Source of the DNA: Verticillium longisporum
Lineage: Eukaryota > Ascomycota > Sordariomycetes > Glomerellales > Plectosphaerellaceae
Direction of reading: 5' to 3'
DNA length: 64,000 nucleotides
NCBI GenBank assembly: GCA_019188255.1
Contig: JAETXT010000006.1
Span: 4,588,001-4,652,000, forward strand
Under the pieces are notes generated by a model. The model searched no databases, was not told where the DNA came from, and was given only the letters and a program-made list of their open reading frames with translations. Below are positions 21,710-32,882 of this stretch, piece by piece. A program made the translations under genes and the position numbers. How positions within the stretch are numbered: position 1 is the first letter of the stretch; every line of letters begins with the position of its first letter.

Positions 21710-22062
21710 ATGCTCGTCAACTCTATCCTCCTCACAGGCCTTGTGGCCGCCACCCAGGTGGCTGCCTCGCCGTGCAAGCCGCCTCCCAAGTACAAGCCCA
21801 TTGAGAGCATTCAGCTCGGTCCTCGCCCCTACTGGCTCGTCGACGATATGAACGACAGCCCCGTGAAGAAGCAGCTCGAGGAGTGCAAGGACATCAAGGA
21901 GTTCAAGCCCTCTGTTTGGAGCATTGCCCACCGTGGTATGTCAGGACGCATTTGGAACTAAAGAAAGAAATGACCGAAGGAAAAAAAAATCCTAACAAGA
22001 AAACAGGCGGCGGTACCCTTTTCATGCCCGAACACTCTGTCGAGTCCAACCTCGCTGGCGCC

Positions 22063-22094
<32 letters not shown>

Positions 22095-23037
22095 CGCCTT
22101 CACGAGCGACCGCCAGCTCGTGTGCCGCCACTCGCAGTGCGACCTCCACTACACGACCGACATTGTGACGCACCCCGAGCTCAACGCCAAGTGCACGACG
22201 CCCTTCGAGCCGGCCAAGGACGGCAAGCCGGCGACGGCCAAGTGCTGCACGTCCGACATTACGCTCGCCGAGTTCAAGACGCTCTGCGCGCGCATGGAGG
22301 GGGCCAACACCAAGGCCACGACGGCCAAGGAGTACCTCCTCGGCGCGCCCATCTGGCGCACCGAGCTCTACGGCAACTGCGGCACCGTGCTGACGCACAA
22401 GGAGCACATTCGCATGACGGACGAGCTCGGCCTGCAGTTCACGCCCGAGCTCAAGAACCCGTCCGTCGACGGCGTCGCCATGCCCTTTGACGGCGACTAC
22501 ACGCAGGAGGACTACGCCCAGCAGCTCATCGACGAGTACAGGCAGGCCGGCATCGACCCGAGCCGCGTCTGGCCCCAGTCGTTCCACTACCCGGACATTC
22601 TCTACTGGCTCGACAACGAGCCCGAGTTTGGCGAGCAGGCCGTCTACCTCGACGAGAACGGCGAGACGGCGGCCACGTTCCCCAACGCCGTCGCCAACCT
22701 GACCAACTACAAGGCCGACGGCGTCAAGATTGTCGCGCCGCCGCTGCCGTACCTCGTCACCCTCGACGACAAGGGCAAGATTGTGCCGAGCGCCTACGCC
22801 GCCAAGGCCAACGAGCTCGGCCTCAAGATCATCACCTGGTCCCTCGAGCGCAGCGGCGTCCTGAGCGACGGCACCAAGGGCGGCTACTACTACACGACCA
22901 TTGCCGACGCCATCAAGACCGACGGCGACGTCTTTGAGCTGCTGCACGTCCTCGCCAAGGACATCGGCGTACTGGGTGTCTTCTCCGACTGGAGCGCCAC
23001 CGTGACGTACTATGCCAACTGCCTTGGTCTGTTCTGA
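21710..23037 (+). CDS. Secreted glycerophosphodiester phosphodiesterase family protein
   Basis: Two exons, 21710-21935 and 22007-23037, with a 71-bp intron at 21936-22006 (gtatgt donor, cctaac branch, aacag acceptor). The product has 418 residues. Residues 1-20 are a clear signal peptide ending VAAS. The GDPD catalytic signature spans the splice: IAHRGGG, then [24 protein letters not shown] with the metal-binding acidic pair, then CRHSQCDL with the second His. The family hydrolyses glycerophosphodiesters to glycerol-3-phosphate plus an alcohol. A secreted form would scavenge phosphate, glycerol or choline outside the cell. About eight cysteines in the mature part suggest disulphides. It is convergent with the GH18 gene, with 213 bp between them. 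Confidence 0.93.
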
Positions 23038-23250
23038 GCGAGCGCAGAATGATGTTACGACGCGGTAGACGGCCAATGTCGGGAGGTCTGGCCTCCTCTG
23101 TTCCATTTGGGACGAAGACGTGGTAGGAAGTACATAGCACATGATACCAAAGAATCAGTAAAAAGAGAATATGCTCAACCTCAAGCTGAGTCCCATGCTT
23201 TTATTACTCGTCATTCAGCATCATGCTTATGCGCGCGGTCTGCCGACTAG

Positions 23251-24611
23251 TCACAACTCACCGTGAAACTGCGCTTCCCTTCGCGAGTGTCGGAGCCCCT
23301 CGTTGACGGCGTCGAGATGTTCGAACTTGGGCGCATCTTCCCCGAGCCCCCACGCAAACACGCCACCGAGACGCCGCTGGTCGACAATCAGCGGGAACTT
23401 GCGCAGGATGGCGTCCCGATCATCAAAGGTCCACCAGCGAGCCTCGGCCTCGTCCCAGTAGTGGTAACCGCCGTCCTTCTCTTCGTATTTGCCCTCCCTC
23501 TTCGCTCTCTCAAAAGACGAGGCCTCGCCCTCTGGAATTGGATCATGCCAGCTGAACCCGCCGGTTCGGCCGAGGTCAGCGCCCGTTTCCGGATCCTCGA
23601 GCAGCAGCGTGGGGCATCCGACGGTGTTCTCAGGGTCCGGACACGGCGTTGTCTTGAACCACTTTACGTAAAAAGCGAATCCCAGGTTGAGTTTCTCGGC
23701 CGGCGCACCGCGGGCAATGTATGCGTCAATGGCGGCCAACGACAGCCTGACTCCGGTGTGGTGTTTCGTAATGGTGTCTCGGCGGTTCATCAGGTCATAC
23801 GTCATGACGTTGATAAAGTCCAGCAGCTCTGCGATGCGGGGCGTCGTCGTGGGTGTGAAGGCCATGAGGTCACGCTCGAGTCCTGGTACGGCCGCGGAGA
23901 TGAGCTGTTGTTTGCCGAGGGCGTTGCGAAGTTCTTCGAGAAGGAGAGGGAAGGCTTCGATCTGCCATTCCTTCTCCGAGTTGGGCACCTGCTTGTAGTC
24001 TTCGCCATTGCCGCTGCCGACTGTCAGTATAGGGATGATGGAACACATTATGCTCGGAGGACAGACCCTGGGTACTCCCAATCAACATCGACGCCTGTGA
24101 ATTGTTAGCCGAGCGTGTCTTGTATTTCCATTAAGAACTTAGGAACCCCACCGTCTGCACCGGTTGCCTCAACCATGGCAGCCACGTTGCGAGCCCAGCG
24201 CTTCCTGGACCGCTCATCAATGGCCGCCTCCTCAAAGCCGGCTGTGTTGCCCCACCCGCCGATGGCGACCATGATCTTGGTGCCTGGGAGGAACTGGGAC
24301 CGCGCCTTGTCGACAGTAGTAAAGAGCGGCCACTCGGTTGGTACGTCTTCGGCATTAAAGACTTCAGAGCGCATAAAGGCCAATGCAACATGCGTGACTT
24401 CAGTGAGGAGATCCTTGCTGGGGACGACATCGTGTTGACTGAGCGATAGAAGTGAGCACAGAATTCCACCGAAATCAAGCCATGTCTAGTAAACAGGTAG
24501 TGACACATACCCAGTCAAATACATGATGCAGCGCTCTGGCGAATGGGATGTGCTAGCTGCGGCCATGATGACCAGCTGAAGGCCTACGAGAATGAGTCGT
24601 AATGGGCCCAT
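23251..24611 (-). CDS. Glycoside hydrolase family 18 chitinase, secreted
   Basis: Four exons read on the minus strand: 24611-24511, 24438-24152, 24094-24067 and 24013-23251. Introns are 72, 57 and 53 bp; the third exon has only 28 nt. The product has 392 residues. Residues 1-20 are a signal peptide. The first splice gives MYLTGQHDVVP. Strand 3 reads KIMVAIGGWGN, the GH18 substrate-binding SxGG equivalent. The next splice gives DGVDVDWEYPGGNGEDY, the complete DxxDxDxE catalytic signature with Glu as the acid. MTYDLMNR and the C-terminal GGVFAWGLGED complete the barrel. No chitin-binding module is present. It cleaves chitin or chito-oligomers outside the cell. Phases 2/1/2 are all consistent. 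Confidence 0.94.
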
Positions 24612-25100
24612 TGTGTTGGGTTGATTTAGGTTGATTCGGAGATATTGGTTTGAAAATAAAAGGAACATAAGGAGTGAACTACCGAACTGGAAGCTTCACG
24701 CTTCAAGCTTCCCACCTTCTATCATCGGCGGCAACCACCCGTTCGTTGTAGGGGTCTGAACCCCGCATCGTCACTGCCGTCATTGCTACTACCTGCCTTC
24801 CGTAGCGTGGCGGCCGTTGCGGGGTAGCTCCAGGCCGTTCGGTGTCGGGTTCGGCCAAGCCACTCTTCCGTTGCTGTGGCCGGTGAGAAAGCGGGTCGAT
24901 TGCTTATCTTATCCACACCGAAATTTGTTTCAACCGATCTGAGGCTTGCTGCTCTTAGAAACTTTCCCATCCTTCCAATCTCAATTGAGAGCGTCAACCA
25001 CGTCTGAGCGCGCGGTTCGGAGCTATACTCTTCCCTTCTTCGAATTAGAAATCTACGTTTAGGTTGTGTGCCCTTCCATTGGCGCCGCTCGACCGACAAA
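24612..25100. promoter_or_regulatory. Shared divergent promoter, GH18 chitinase / JIP5
   Basis: 489 bp between divergently transcribed start codons, so it must hold both promoters. No specific factor site is claimed. A small HindIII-like inverted repeat (gaagctt...aagcttc) lies near 24690-24710. Confidence 0.5.
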
Positions 25101-26443
25101 ATGCTCGAAAACCTTTGCACCCTGCCGTTGACGGCCGACGTCTTCACAGCCGCGCTTCACCCCACGAAACCGCTGCTGTCCGTTGGCCTCTCCAATGGTC
25201 GTGTTGAGACCTTCCGCCTGCCCGCCGTTGCCGGCAGCGACGACGACGCTGACGACTCGAGCGACTCGGGCGAGTCCAAGACCAAGGCGGCCGGCCCCGC
25301 CGAGACGGGCAAGGGCATGATCGAATCGGTCTGGTCGACGAGGCGGCACAAGGGAAGCTGCAGGACGCTGGCCTACAGCTACGACGGATCTTGTACGTGT
25401 TTTTTTCTTTGCTACAAAAGTCTTTCAGAAACAAATACTGACGGATGGCAGCCATGTTTTCCGCAGGCACCGACGGCCTGGTCAAGCACTTCTCGCCCGA
25501 AGACGGCAAGGTCCTCTCCAAGACGGTCATCCCCAACCGCAAGAACGGCCCCGACGGCCCCAGCACGCTGCACGCGCTGAACCCGCAGAGCCTCCTGCTG
25601 GGCTGCGACTCGGGCGCCGTGTACCTCATCGACATCAAGGACGGCGTGCCGGCGGCGCAGCCGCACGCGTCGCACCGGCCGCACGAGGACTACGTCAGCG
25701 CCGTCGTCGCGCTGCCGCCGACCAAGGACAGCACGTCGGGCGAGCCCAAGCAGTGGGTCTCGACGGGCGGCACGACGCTCGCGGCGTCGGACTGGCGCAG
25801 GGGCGTGCTGTCGCAGTCGGAGGACCAGGAGGACGAGCTCATGTGCGCGGCGTTCGTGCCGGGCCTCGGTCCCAAGAAGAACAGGAACAACGGCATGGTG
25901 GCCGTCGGGTCCGGGTCGGGCGTCATCACGCTGTGGGACCGCGGCGTGTGGGACGATCAGCAGGAGCGCATCATTGTCGACAATGCGCGGGGCGGAGGCG
26001 AGAGCCTCGAGTGCATGGCGCTCGTGCCCGCCGAGCTGGGGTGGGGCAAGAAGCTCATTGTTGGCGTCGCCGACGGCACGCTGCGCGTCGTGGACATTGT
26101 CAAGAGAAAGGTCGACGCCGAGCCTGGGTCTGTGCTTCGCCACGACGACCTCGAGGGCGCCGTCTTTGTTGGCTTTGACTGCTACAACCGGCTCATCAGC
26201 GCCGGCGGCCGGACGGTCAAGGTCTGGCAGGAGCTCGCCGAGCTGCAGGGAGGTGGCAGCGATGGCGAGGATGACGACGACGACGACGACAGCGACGAGG
26301 AGGACACGAACGAGAACGGCAAGAGGGGAGCGAGCAGCGATGAGGACGACAGCGATGACTCGGATGCGCCGAAGAAGAAGCGCGGCAAGCGGAGAAAGCA
26401 GATGCCCAAGAAGCAGCCGGATTATTCGTTCCCTGACCTGTAA
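25101..26443 (+). CDS. JIP5: WD40-repeat ribosome-biogenesis protein (WDR55 type)
   Basis: Two exons, 25101-25392 and 25452-26443, with a 59-bp intron at 25393-25451 (gtacgt donor, tactgac branch, ggcag acceptor). The product has 427 residues. The start [29 protein letters not shown] is the WDR55/Jip5 opening. The splice gives [18 protein letters not shown], an intact WD blade. Further blades run to [22 protein letters not shown]. The tail is acidic (Asp/Glu/Ser) and then basic ([15 protein letters not shown]), ending PDYSFPDL; it is likely a nucleolar signal. Yeast Jip5 is an essential nucleolar protein for large-subunit pre-rRNA processing. An acidic insertion after the first blade is typical of fungal forms. 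Confidence 0.93.
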
Positions 26444-28468
26444 ATCCTAGCTGAGGCTGTAAAGAGAAAGGGAGCGGGGGGGGGTGCGTGCGGGAAGGAT
26501 ATGGCCGAGAGGGAGAGGCTTCCTAGATGGACAATGATACCCTTGGATTAGCAACAGGTCTCGGCCCGGGGCGCATGACAGCTGAAGCTCTCATCTGGAG
26601 AAAATCTGCACATTCAATGACCTTGTTTATGACCATTGCTTTTTGCTTGTGACGACCGGGGAGGGTTTCTCATGGGCCAATCTTGCCATCTGTAAACTCG
26701 AGGCTGCCAGTGGCAAACTGTTGTTACCAACGCACCAGGCAGGTAGAGGTAAGGTAGGTACCTACCGTACCTAGGCAGGTCGGTGTTGTAGCGTTGTGGC
26801 GTGGGGGGCTCAAGCTCGAATGCACAGCAACTGCTGTTGACATCCTTCCTGCCTCGCCTCTTCTGCCTCTTGGCTTCTTCTGCCTCTTGGCCTCCTCCTC
26901 CTCCTCCTCCTCACCCATCATCACCAGCTACTTGATGAACTTCACCATCAACCATCGGAAACGCCGGGACGCGTGCGTCGAGAGTTTTGTCTGCTTTTCA
27001 GCTCATGTGGCCGCCGGCCGATAATCATTATCTGGCCAATGCAAGACACCTCGCAATGACACCGAGCTAGTACACAGCGCCCGTCGTGATCGGCATCATC
27101 ATATCGCCCACGTCCGGTCCAGCGTCCGACATCGCGAGCTCCATCACCTGGCATCCCACGTTCCACTCACCCCTGGTGCCCTCTACCTCCTGTCTCACCG
27201 AGCAGGTCCCAGGGGCGGAATCCGCCGAACACACAGCAGTGACCGACCAGCGCCACGGCCGGTCCCCCCGTCCGAGCCTCCCCCTTCCAAAGCAACCAAC
27301 GGCCAGGCCGTGGCACGCCCGTACACCACCATCAGGGCCCTGGTCACACCAGTGGACGGCTGGCTTCTTATCATGGGGTCGGCCACATGGCGCTGCTAGC
27401 CTTATCAAGCCCGCCCGCAACCACAGACTGGGGTGTCTTGCTGGGGGCCTTGGACAGCGGTTGTGGTTCCGCGGCGACTTGCGACCTGCGATCTGCGACC
27501 TTGCTATGCATCCTGCAACTCGCATTCTGTCTTCCCCCAGATCAAGCCTGCGACCTCGATGGCCAAGCTCTCGAGTTCGAGCTTCTCCGACGCTTTGGGT
27601 GTGATCCTTCTGCACCGTCTTCGCCGGTTGCCGAACTGCGAGCTGGTCGGAGTCTCCCATGTTTTGCTCCAAAGAATCTGCATCCTGCACGTTGCCACGG
27701 CGCAAGCAGAACAATTTCTGCCCCGTCCCGCGGGGCCTCACCCCGCGATACACACGTTCCGGAATTCTGACTTGTTGACCTGCTGACGCTCTGACATGCT
27801 GCCCCAAGGCGCTATGCACGCCATGTTTCTGGCCCCGGCGGGCTGTCAACGTCAAGGCGGGCCAACCCCCCCAGCTTCGATTATCCGCCAAGCATGCCGA
27901 GTCGCCCTTTTCGACGACGATGGGGCGTCTTCGACCCGCGCTACTGGCCCGGTCTGGGCAACCTGGGGCCCGTTGCGGCCACTCAGGCGAGCCGGCCACA
28001 CCTTATCTTTCGTGCCGACAGATAGCGGCGCAAGCTAATTGCTTGAGGCCGTGTCTCGATCATCTAAGAGTGACAGTCATGGCGCCCCAGTCTCTCCAGT
28101 GATAGACCGGATCGCGCAGTAGCCCAGTTTTCGTCTCTTGTTACTCGCAAGATTTACATATATATCTGGATCCGGGATCGCCATCTTCACGGTCGGCCCC
28201 TCCAACCAGCACCTTGTTCTCTGCTTTCTGTGACACGCTGCCGGGACATAAATCGTCACTTTACCCGCCGAGTCATACCCGCATCGCTTCTCTGGATAAG
28301 ACATCCCACCAGAGACATTTCCGGAGCCCTCACGCGTGCCCAGGAAAACCCACTTGCAGCCCTACGCTGTATTTGGCCTTGACATCAACTCTGATTCTTT
28401 GTTCTTCGCTGTCCAGCTCCGCAAACCATTTTGTTCATCGAGTGTCCGAAAGGAATACCAATATCACA
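26444..28468. other. Long intergenic stretch upstream of the purine permease
   Basis: 2 kb with no supportable gene, although one minus-strand frame (27067-27999) stays open for 310 codons. Its composition is Arg/Gly/Pro/Ala-rich and random-looking. A 14-bp perfect palindrome, ggtaggtacctacc, at 26753-26766 sits in a TACCTA-rich patch (26739-26780). Candidate GATA-factor sites are listed separately. Confidence 0.55.
28003..28105. promoter_or_regulatory. Cluster of three HGATAR (AreA-type) sites upstream of the purine permease
   Basis: TTATCT (AGATAA on the other strand) at 28003-28008, AGATAG at 28020-28025, and TGATAG at 28100-28105. They lie about 365-465 bp before the start codon. In Aspergillus, purine permeases are activated by the nitrogen GATA factor AreA through HGATAR sites. 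The match to that biology is inference. About 0.3 sites would be expected by chance in this span. Confidence 0.4.
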
Positions 28469-30370
28469 ATGGACGAAGATCAGGGTCCCGCCCAGATCGT
28501 TCCGGGCACCACGCCCAAGAAAACCATAGGCGACCGCGTCCGTGGCGCAAAGCGAGCCTTCTTCACCAAGGACGGCCTGGTCGGCACATACGATTATGCC
28601 TTCCTCTTCCGACCTAATCTCCCGTTCATGCGCAAGAGCCGCCAGAACTCGCCCTTCTTCGGCCTCAACGACCAAATGCCCACCCTCCTCGCCCTGCTTC
28701 TCGGTTTCCAGCACGCCCTGGGTATGCTGGCGGGCGTCATCACACCTCCGATCCTCATGAGCGGTGCCGCCGGCGCAAACTTGACCACAAGCCAGCAGCA
28801 GTACCTTGTCTCCACTGCTCTGATCGTGTCTGGCTTCTTGTCCATGATTCAGATCACGAGGTTTCACATTTACAAGACCAAGTAAGTTCCGCTACTGTCT
28901 TAAAACAAGACATGCCACGTGCTGACAGCTTGAAGCTACTACATTGGTACTGGTCTCCTCTCCGTGGCCGGCATCTCCTTCTCCATCATTCCCGTTGCGC
29001 AGGGAGCTCTGAGCCAGATGTACGCAAATGGGTTTTGCCCGTCAGACTCCGACGGCAACAGGCTGCCATGCCCCGAAGGCTACGGCGCCATTCTTGGCAC
29101 TTCGGCCATCACGGCCCTGACCATCGTGCTGATCTCTTTCCTGCCGCCCAAGATCATGCTCAAGATCTTCCCTCCCATCGTCACGGGCCCGACTGTCCTG
29201 CTCATCGGCGTCAAGCTCATTGAGAGCGGTTTCAAGAACTGGATGGGCGGCTCTGGACCTTGTGCTAGCCCCTCGACTGCCGTCGGCTTCTTCGCGAGCT
29301 GCCCCAACATTGCTGCACCTCATGCTCTTCCCTGGGGCTCGCCCGAGTACTTTGGCCTGGGTCTGTCCGTTTTCGTTGCCATTATCGCTGCGGAGAGGTT
29401 TGGTTCCCCGATTATGAAGTCTTGCGCAGTCATCATTGGCCTCCTTGTCGGCTGTATTATCGCTGCCGCCACCGGCTACTTTGACCGCTCTGGCATCGAT
29501 GCTGCCCCTGCCGTGTCCTTCGTCTGGGTCAAGGCTTTCCCGCTGTCGCTCTACGGACCTCTCGTTCTACCGCTGATTGCAGTCTACATCATCTGGTGGG
29601 TTCCTTCTGATATTCTTCTCCTTGACCTTTTTACTGACTGGTTCAGCGCCACCGAAGCCATTGGCGATATCACGGCTACCTGCGACGTGTCCCGCCTTGA
29701 GGTCGAGGGTCACACATACGAGTCCCGTATCCAGGGTGGCGTTCTCGCTGACGGCATCAACGGCATGCTCGCCGCCCTGATGACCATCACGCCAGTTACG
29801 ACCTTTGCCCAGAACAACGGCATCATCGCCCTGACGCGCTGCGCCAACCGCTCGGCCGGCTACTGCTGCTGCTTCTTCCTCATCATCATGGGCATCTTCT
29901 CCAAGTTTGCGGCTTCGCTGATCGCCATTCCCTCGTCTGTTCTCGGCGGCATGACGACCTTCCTCTTCGCTGCCGTCGCCGTGTCTGGTATGGCCATTAT
30001 CAACAAGGGCGTCATTTTCAATCGTCGCAGCCGTTTCATCCTCACCGCAGGTTTTGTCTTCGGCTACGGCGGTATCCTCCTGACGGGCTACTTCGACGGC
30101 GTTCTCAAATATGACGGCGACAACAAGGGCCTGCGTGGCTTCCTCGATGCCATTGAGCTCATCATGAACACTGGCTTTGCCGTCACTACCGTCATCACCA
30201 TGGTGCTCAACCTGACGCTTCCCGAGGAGATGGACGACGCGGATGCCGCCGAGGTCGCGTCCGTCAATGACCGGGCCATCTTGCAGGGCGACGATAGCGC
30301 GAGGACCACTTCGGAGGACGCGCAAGCTGTTACGCAGGAGGGCCTCAAGGGGGAGGAGAAGTTGCATTGA
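28469..30370 (+). CDS. Purine (uric acid/xanthine) permease, NCS2/NAT family
   Basis: Two exons, 28469-28881 and 28936-30370, with a 54-bp intron at 28882-28935 (gtaagt donor, gctgac branch, AAG acceptor). The product has 615 residues. TM1 carries the essential QH motif in LLGFQHALGM. The TM8 region reads ATEAIGDITATCDVSR. The family signature appears as AQNNGIIALTR (QNxGxxxxT[R/K]) before TM10. About 14 hydrophobic segments are present, with acidic cytosolic tails as in UapA/UapC. It imports uric acid and/or xanthine with protons at the plasma membrane. Which of the two paralogue types it is cannot be settled by eye. The AAG acceptor is unusual, but the nearby CAG gives the wrong frame. The start is placed at MDEDQGP; an in-frame upstream extension looks non-coding. 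Confidence 0.94.
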
Positions 30371-30768
30371 GTTTGTGGTGTTTACTTGTTCTGCGATGAT
30401 ATCCAATTGTTTAAAAAGCGGTGGAACTATAGCTGTCGGTCGTATGAATTGATCAGTCTTTAAGTCATTGCTTTGCAGTTGTTGTGTCGTCGATCTTTGG
30501 TGTAAGCAAGTCCTCGGCACGGCTACCGATGCTCATGTCACCATCTGAAGCGCAATGCAATAAAGGCGCGCTGACTTTCGGAGCACAGTGGATAACCTAT
30601 GGCTTTTCCCATGCACCAAGAATCCGCTGGTATTGTCTGAGATGAAGGACTATGGCCTTTCCCCGTTTCGCAATCTCGGACTCGTCCTCATGATAGACTG
30701 CAAATATGCCACATGTTCTAGCATACGCACGATCCAACCAGTCCGTGAGCGTATGATCCTCAGCATCC
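30371..30768. other. Intergenic between convergent permease and GH105 genes
   Basis: 398 bp of shared 3' flank. Nothing else seen. Confidence 0.5.
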
Positions 30769-32138
30769 TCAGCATGTCCGGCTCTCCCACTCCAAGGCCG
30801 CCAACATAAATACGCCGCCTCCACGCAGATCGTTCTGTCTCAGCTTGATGCTCGAATAATACTGTCACAAGTCAGTTCTCTCTCTCTCCATCCCAGGCAG
30901 AAGTTGCGAGAAACTCACCTCGAACGTGGCATTGCTCCCCAGACTCCCCACCTCGACCGTCTTCTCCCAGTTCAGCGTCCCATCGTCATTCTCCGTGACA
31001 AACATGTCGACCATGCCCCGATACGCCTGGGCCGCCGTCTCCGTAAACTCCTCCTTGGGCAGGACCCCAAGCCTCAGCCCCTTCAACAGCGCAAACGTGA
31101 ACATGACGCTCGCCGAGCTCTCAATGTAGTTCCCCGGCCGGCCCGGGTACGGCTCGCTCATGACATTCCACCAGCCGCCCGTCTCGTCCTGCGCCGCCTT
31201 CAACCCGCCCGCCACGGCCCGGAAGTAGCCCAGAAGCCTCTCCCGCGCCGGGTGCGCCGCCGGCAGCAGCGCCGCGACCTCGAGCAGCGCCATGACGTAC
31301 CAGCCGACGGCGCGGGCCCAGACGAGCGGCGCCGCGCCCGTGACGGGGTCCGCCCACACGGCCGTCTTGCTCTCGTCGTAGCCGTGGACGCGCAGCTCCG
31401 TGTCCGGCTCGCGCGTGCGCGCGTCAATCGTGTCAAACTGCAGCGCAATATCGTCCCAGGCCGTCGCGTTGGCGGGCTGGAAGAGGCGCGTCCACTTGGC
31501 GTAGAATGTGTCGGCCATGTAGATGCCGTCGAGCCACATTTGGTTGGGATACGTGGGCCGTCTTGTGCGACGCTGGTCAGCTTGCCTCCCGTTTTTTCAT
31601 TTTCTGGCTGGCGCAACGAGCAGACATGATGGCAACCCACGAATTGTGGGCAGATGAAGGGCTGCTCCCGTCGCAGACATGGCGCACATGTGCGGATATG
31701 GGGGCAAGAATCGACGACGTACCTGTGCCAGAACCCGCCCGTCGGCGTCCTCGGGTGCCTGTCCAGCTGGTCTTTGATCTTCCCTGCCGCAATCTTGAAC
31801 CGCTCCTCGCCCGTCCGCTCGTACCACCAGAGAATGTTGTTGCCGAAGCGGTAGTTGTCGAGGCTGTAATGCGAGTGGTTGAACCCGTCGATCGTCCCGT
31901 CCTCGAGCACGACGGCATACACGTGGCTGCGGTAAAAGTCGAGCACAGTCTCATTCTTGTTCGCGTCGTAAATGGCCTCAAACGACGTGTACAATGTCGC
32001 TTCGTCGTAGTGGAACGTAGGCGCAAGCTGGTAGCCGTTGCGGATCATCGAGTCGGTCATCCACTGCGAGTACGGAATCTCGGGCGACGGCGCCGCCGCC
32101 GCTGCCGTGGCAAGGAAGGCTAGAGTGCAGGCTTTCAT
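30769..32138 (-). CDS. Unsaturated rhamnogalacturonyl hydrolase, glycoside hydrolase family 105, secreted
   Basis: Three exons: 32138-31723, 31561-30919 and 30861-30769. Introns are 161 bp (AAG acceptor) and 57 bp. The product has 383 residues. Residues 1-16 are a signal peptide. The first splice joins GGFWHR to PTYPNQMWLDGIYMA, rebuilding the GH105 core in which the Asp of MWLDG is the catalytic residue. WARAVGWYVMALLE and GNYIESSASVMFTFALLKGLR are further (alpha/alpha)6-barrel landmarks. The last exon gives FEYYSSIKLRQNDLRGGGVFMLAALEWE and then stop. The enzyme removes the unsaturated sugar left at the end of pectin (rhamnogalacturonan) fragments by lyases, so it serves plant cell-wall use. 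The 161-bp intron is long for this window but the protein join is clean. Confidence 0.92.
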
Positions 32139-32882
32139 GATTCGCTTTCTGCCCTGCTTGTCTGTCTACTCTTTCATTTTCATGCGGTCAAGGGAAGACT
32201 CAGGCCGAAGAGGCAGGGTGCATTTATGTACGACGTCTGGATCTCGGGCATAGCCTTCCCTCTCGGTCGGAACTTGCCCCGCAGCAAGAATACTCACCAA
32301 CTTGAGCATGTTTTGCTCCATTGCCTTCCTCGAAGAAACCGTTACATGTGCTCTTCCACACAGAACATGCCGAAAGTGGCAGCTCCTTGCCAAGGATGCG
32401 ACCCCGCAAGTTCCACCGAGTTGTGGAAAAACATACTCCGGCCCCAGATCAGCGTCCCGCGTCATTTAGAGACGTGGGGTTCCGGCCGAACATCACCGTC
32501 ATGTCGGCGGAGGGGCTTTTTTGCGGAGGCCGAAAGCGCGAGGAGACCTGCACAGCTGGCGCAGCGGAACGGAAGGACGCCCCTGTAGGGATTAGCTTGA
32601 AGGCCTCCCTAGCTACATAAGTGAAGGATTCACGGGTTTTGCAGCATCTCTCAAGACCGTGAGAGGTGCGCTTAGAGGGATGGCAGTCCCGTGCCATCCA
32701 TCATGAGAAACCACCAAGTCAGACAGCCTTGGCCAACAGATAGATGTCAGGCCAGTGCTATTATATACTGTAACACGAACACACACATGCACTGGACATA
32801 GAAATGGACTCGTTCTCCCTTTAAAGATACTTTGGGTATTGTAACAACACGCCCATACTCCTGAGCTCATCTATAAATTTCC
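32139..32882. other. Intergenic, GH105 promoter / 3' flank of next gene
   Basis: 744 bp. No gene or repeat recognised. Confidence 0.5.

Noticed and set aside
21958..23142. 394-codon frame antisense to the GDPD gene
   Set aside because: Shadow of the second GDPD exon; the sense strand has signal peptide, intron and catalytic motif.
27067..27999. 310-codon minus-strand open frame in the long intergenic stretch before the purine permease
   Set aside because: Composition is Arg/Gly/Ala/Pro-rich without hydrophobic core or family motif. High GC lowers stop frequency, and no splice or start context supports it.
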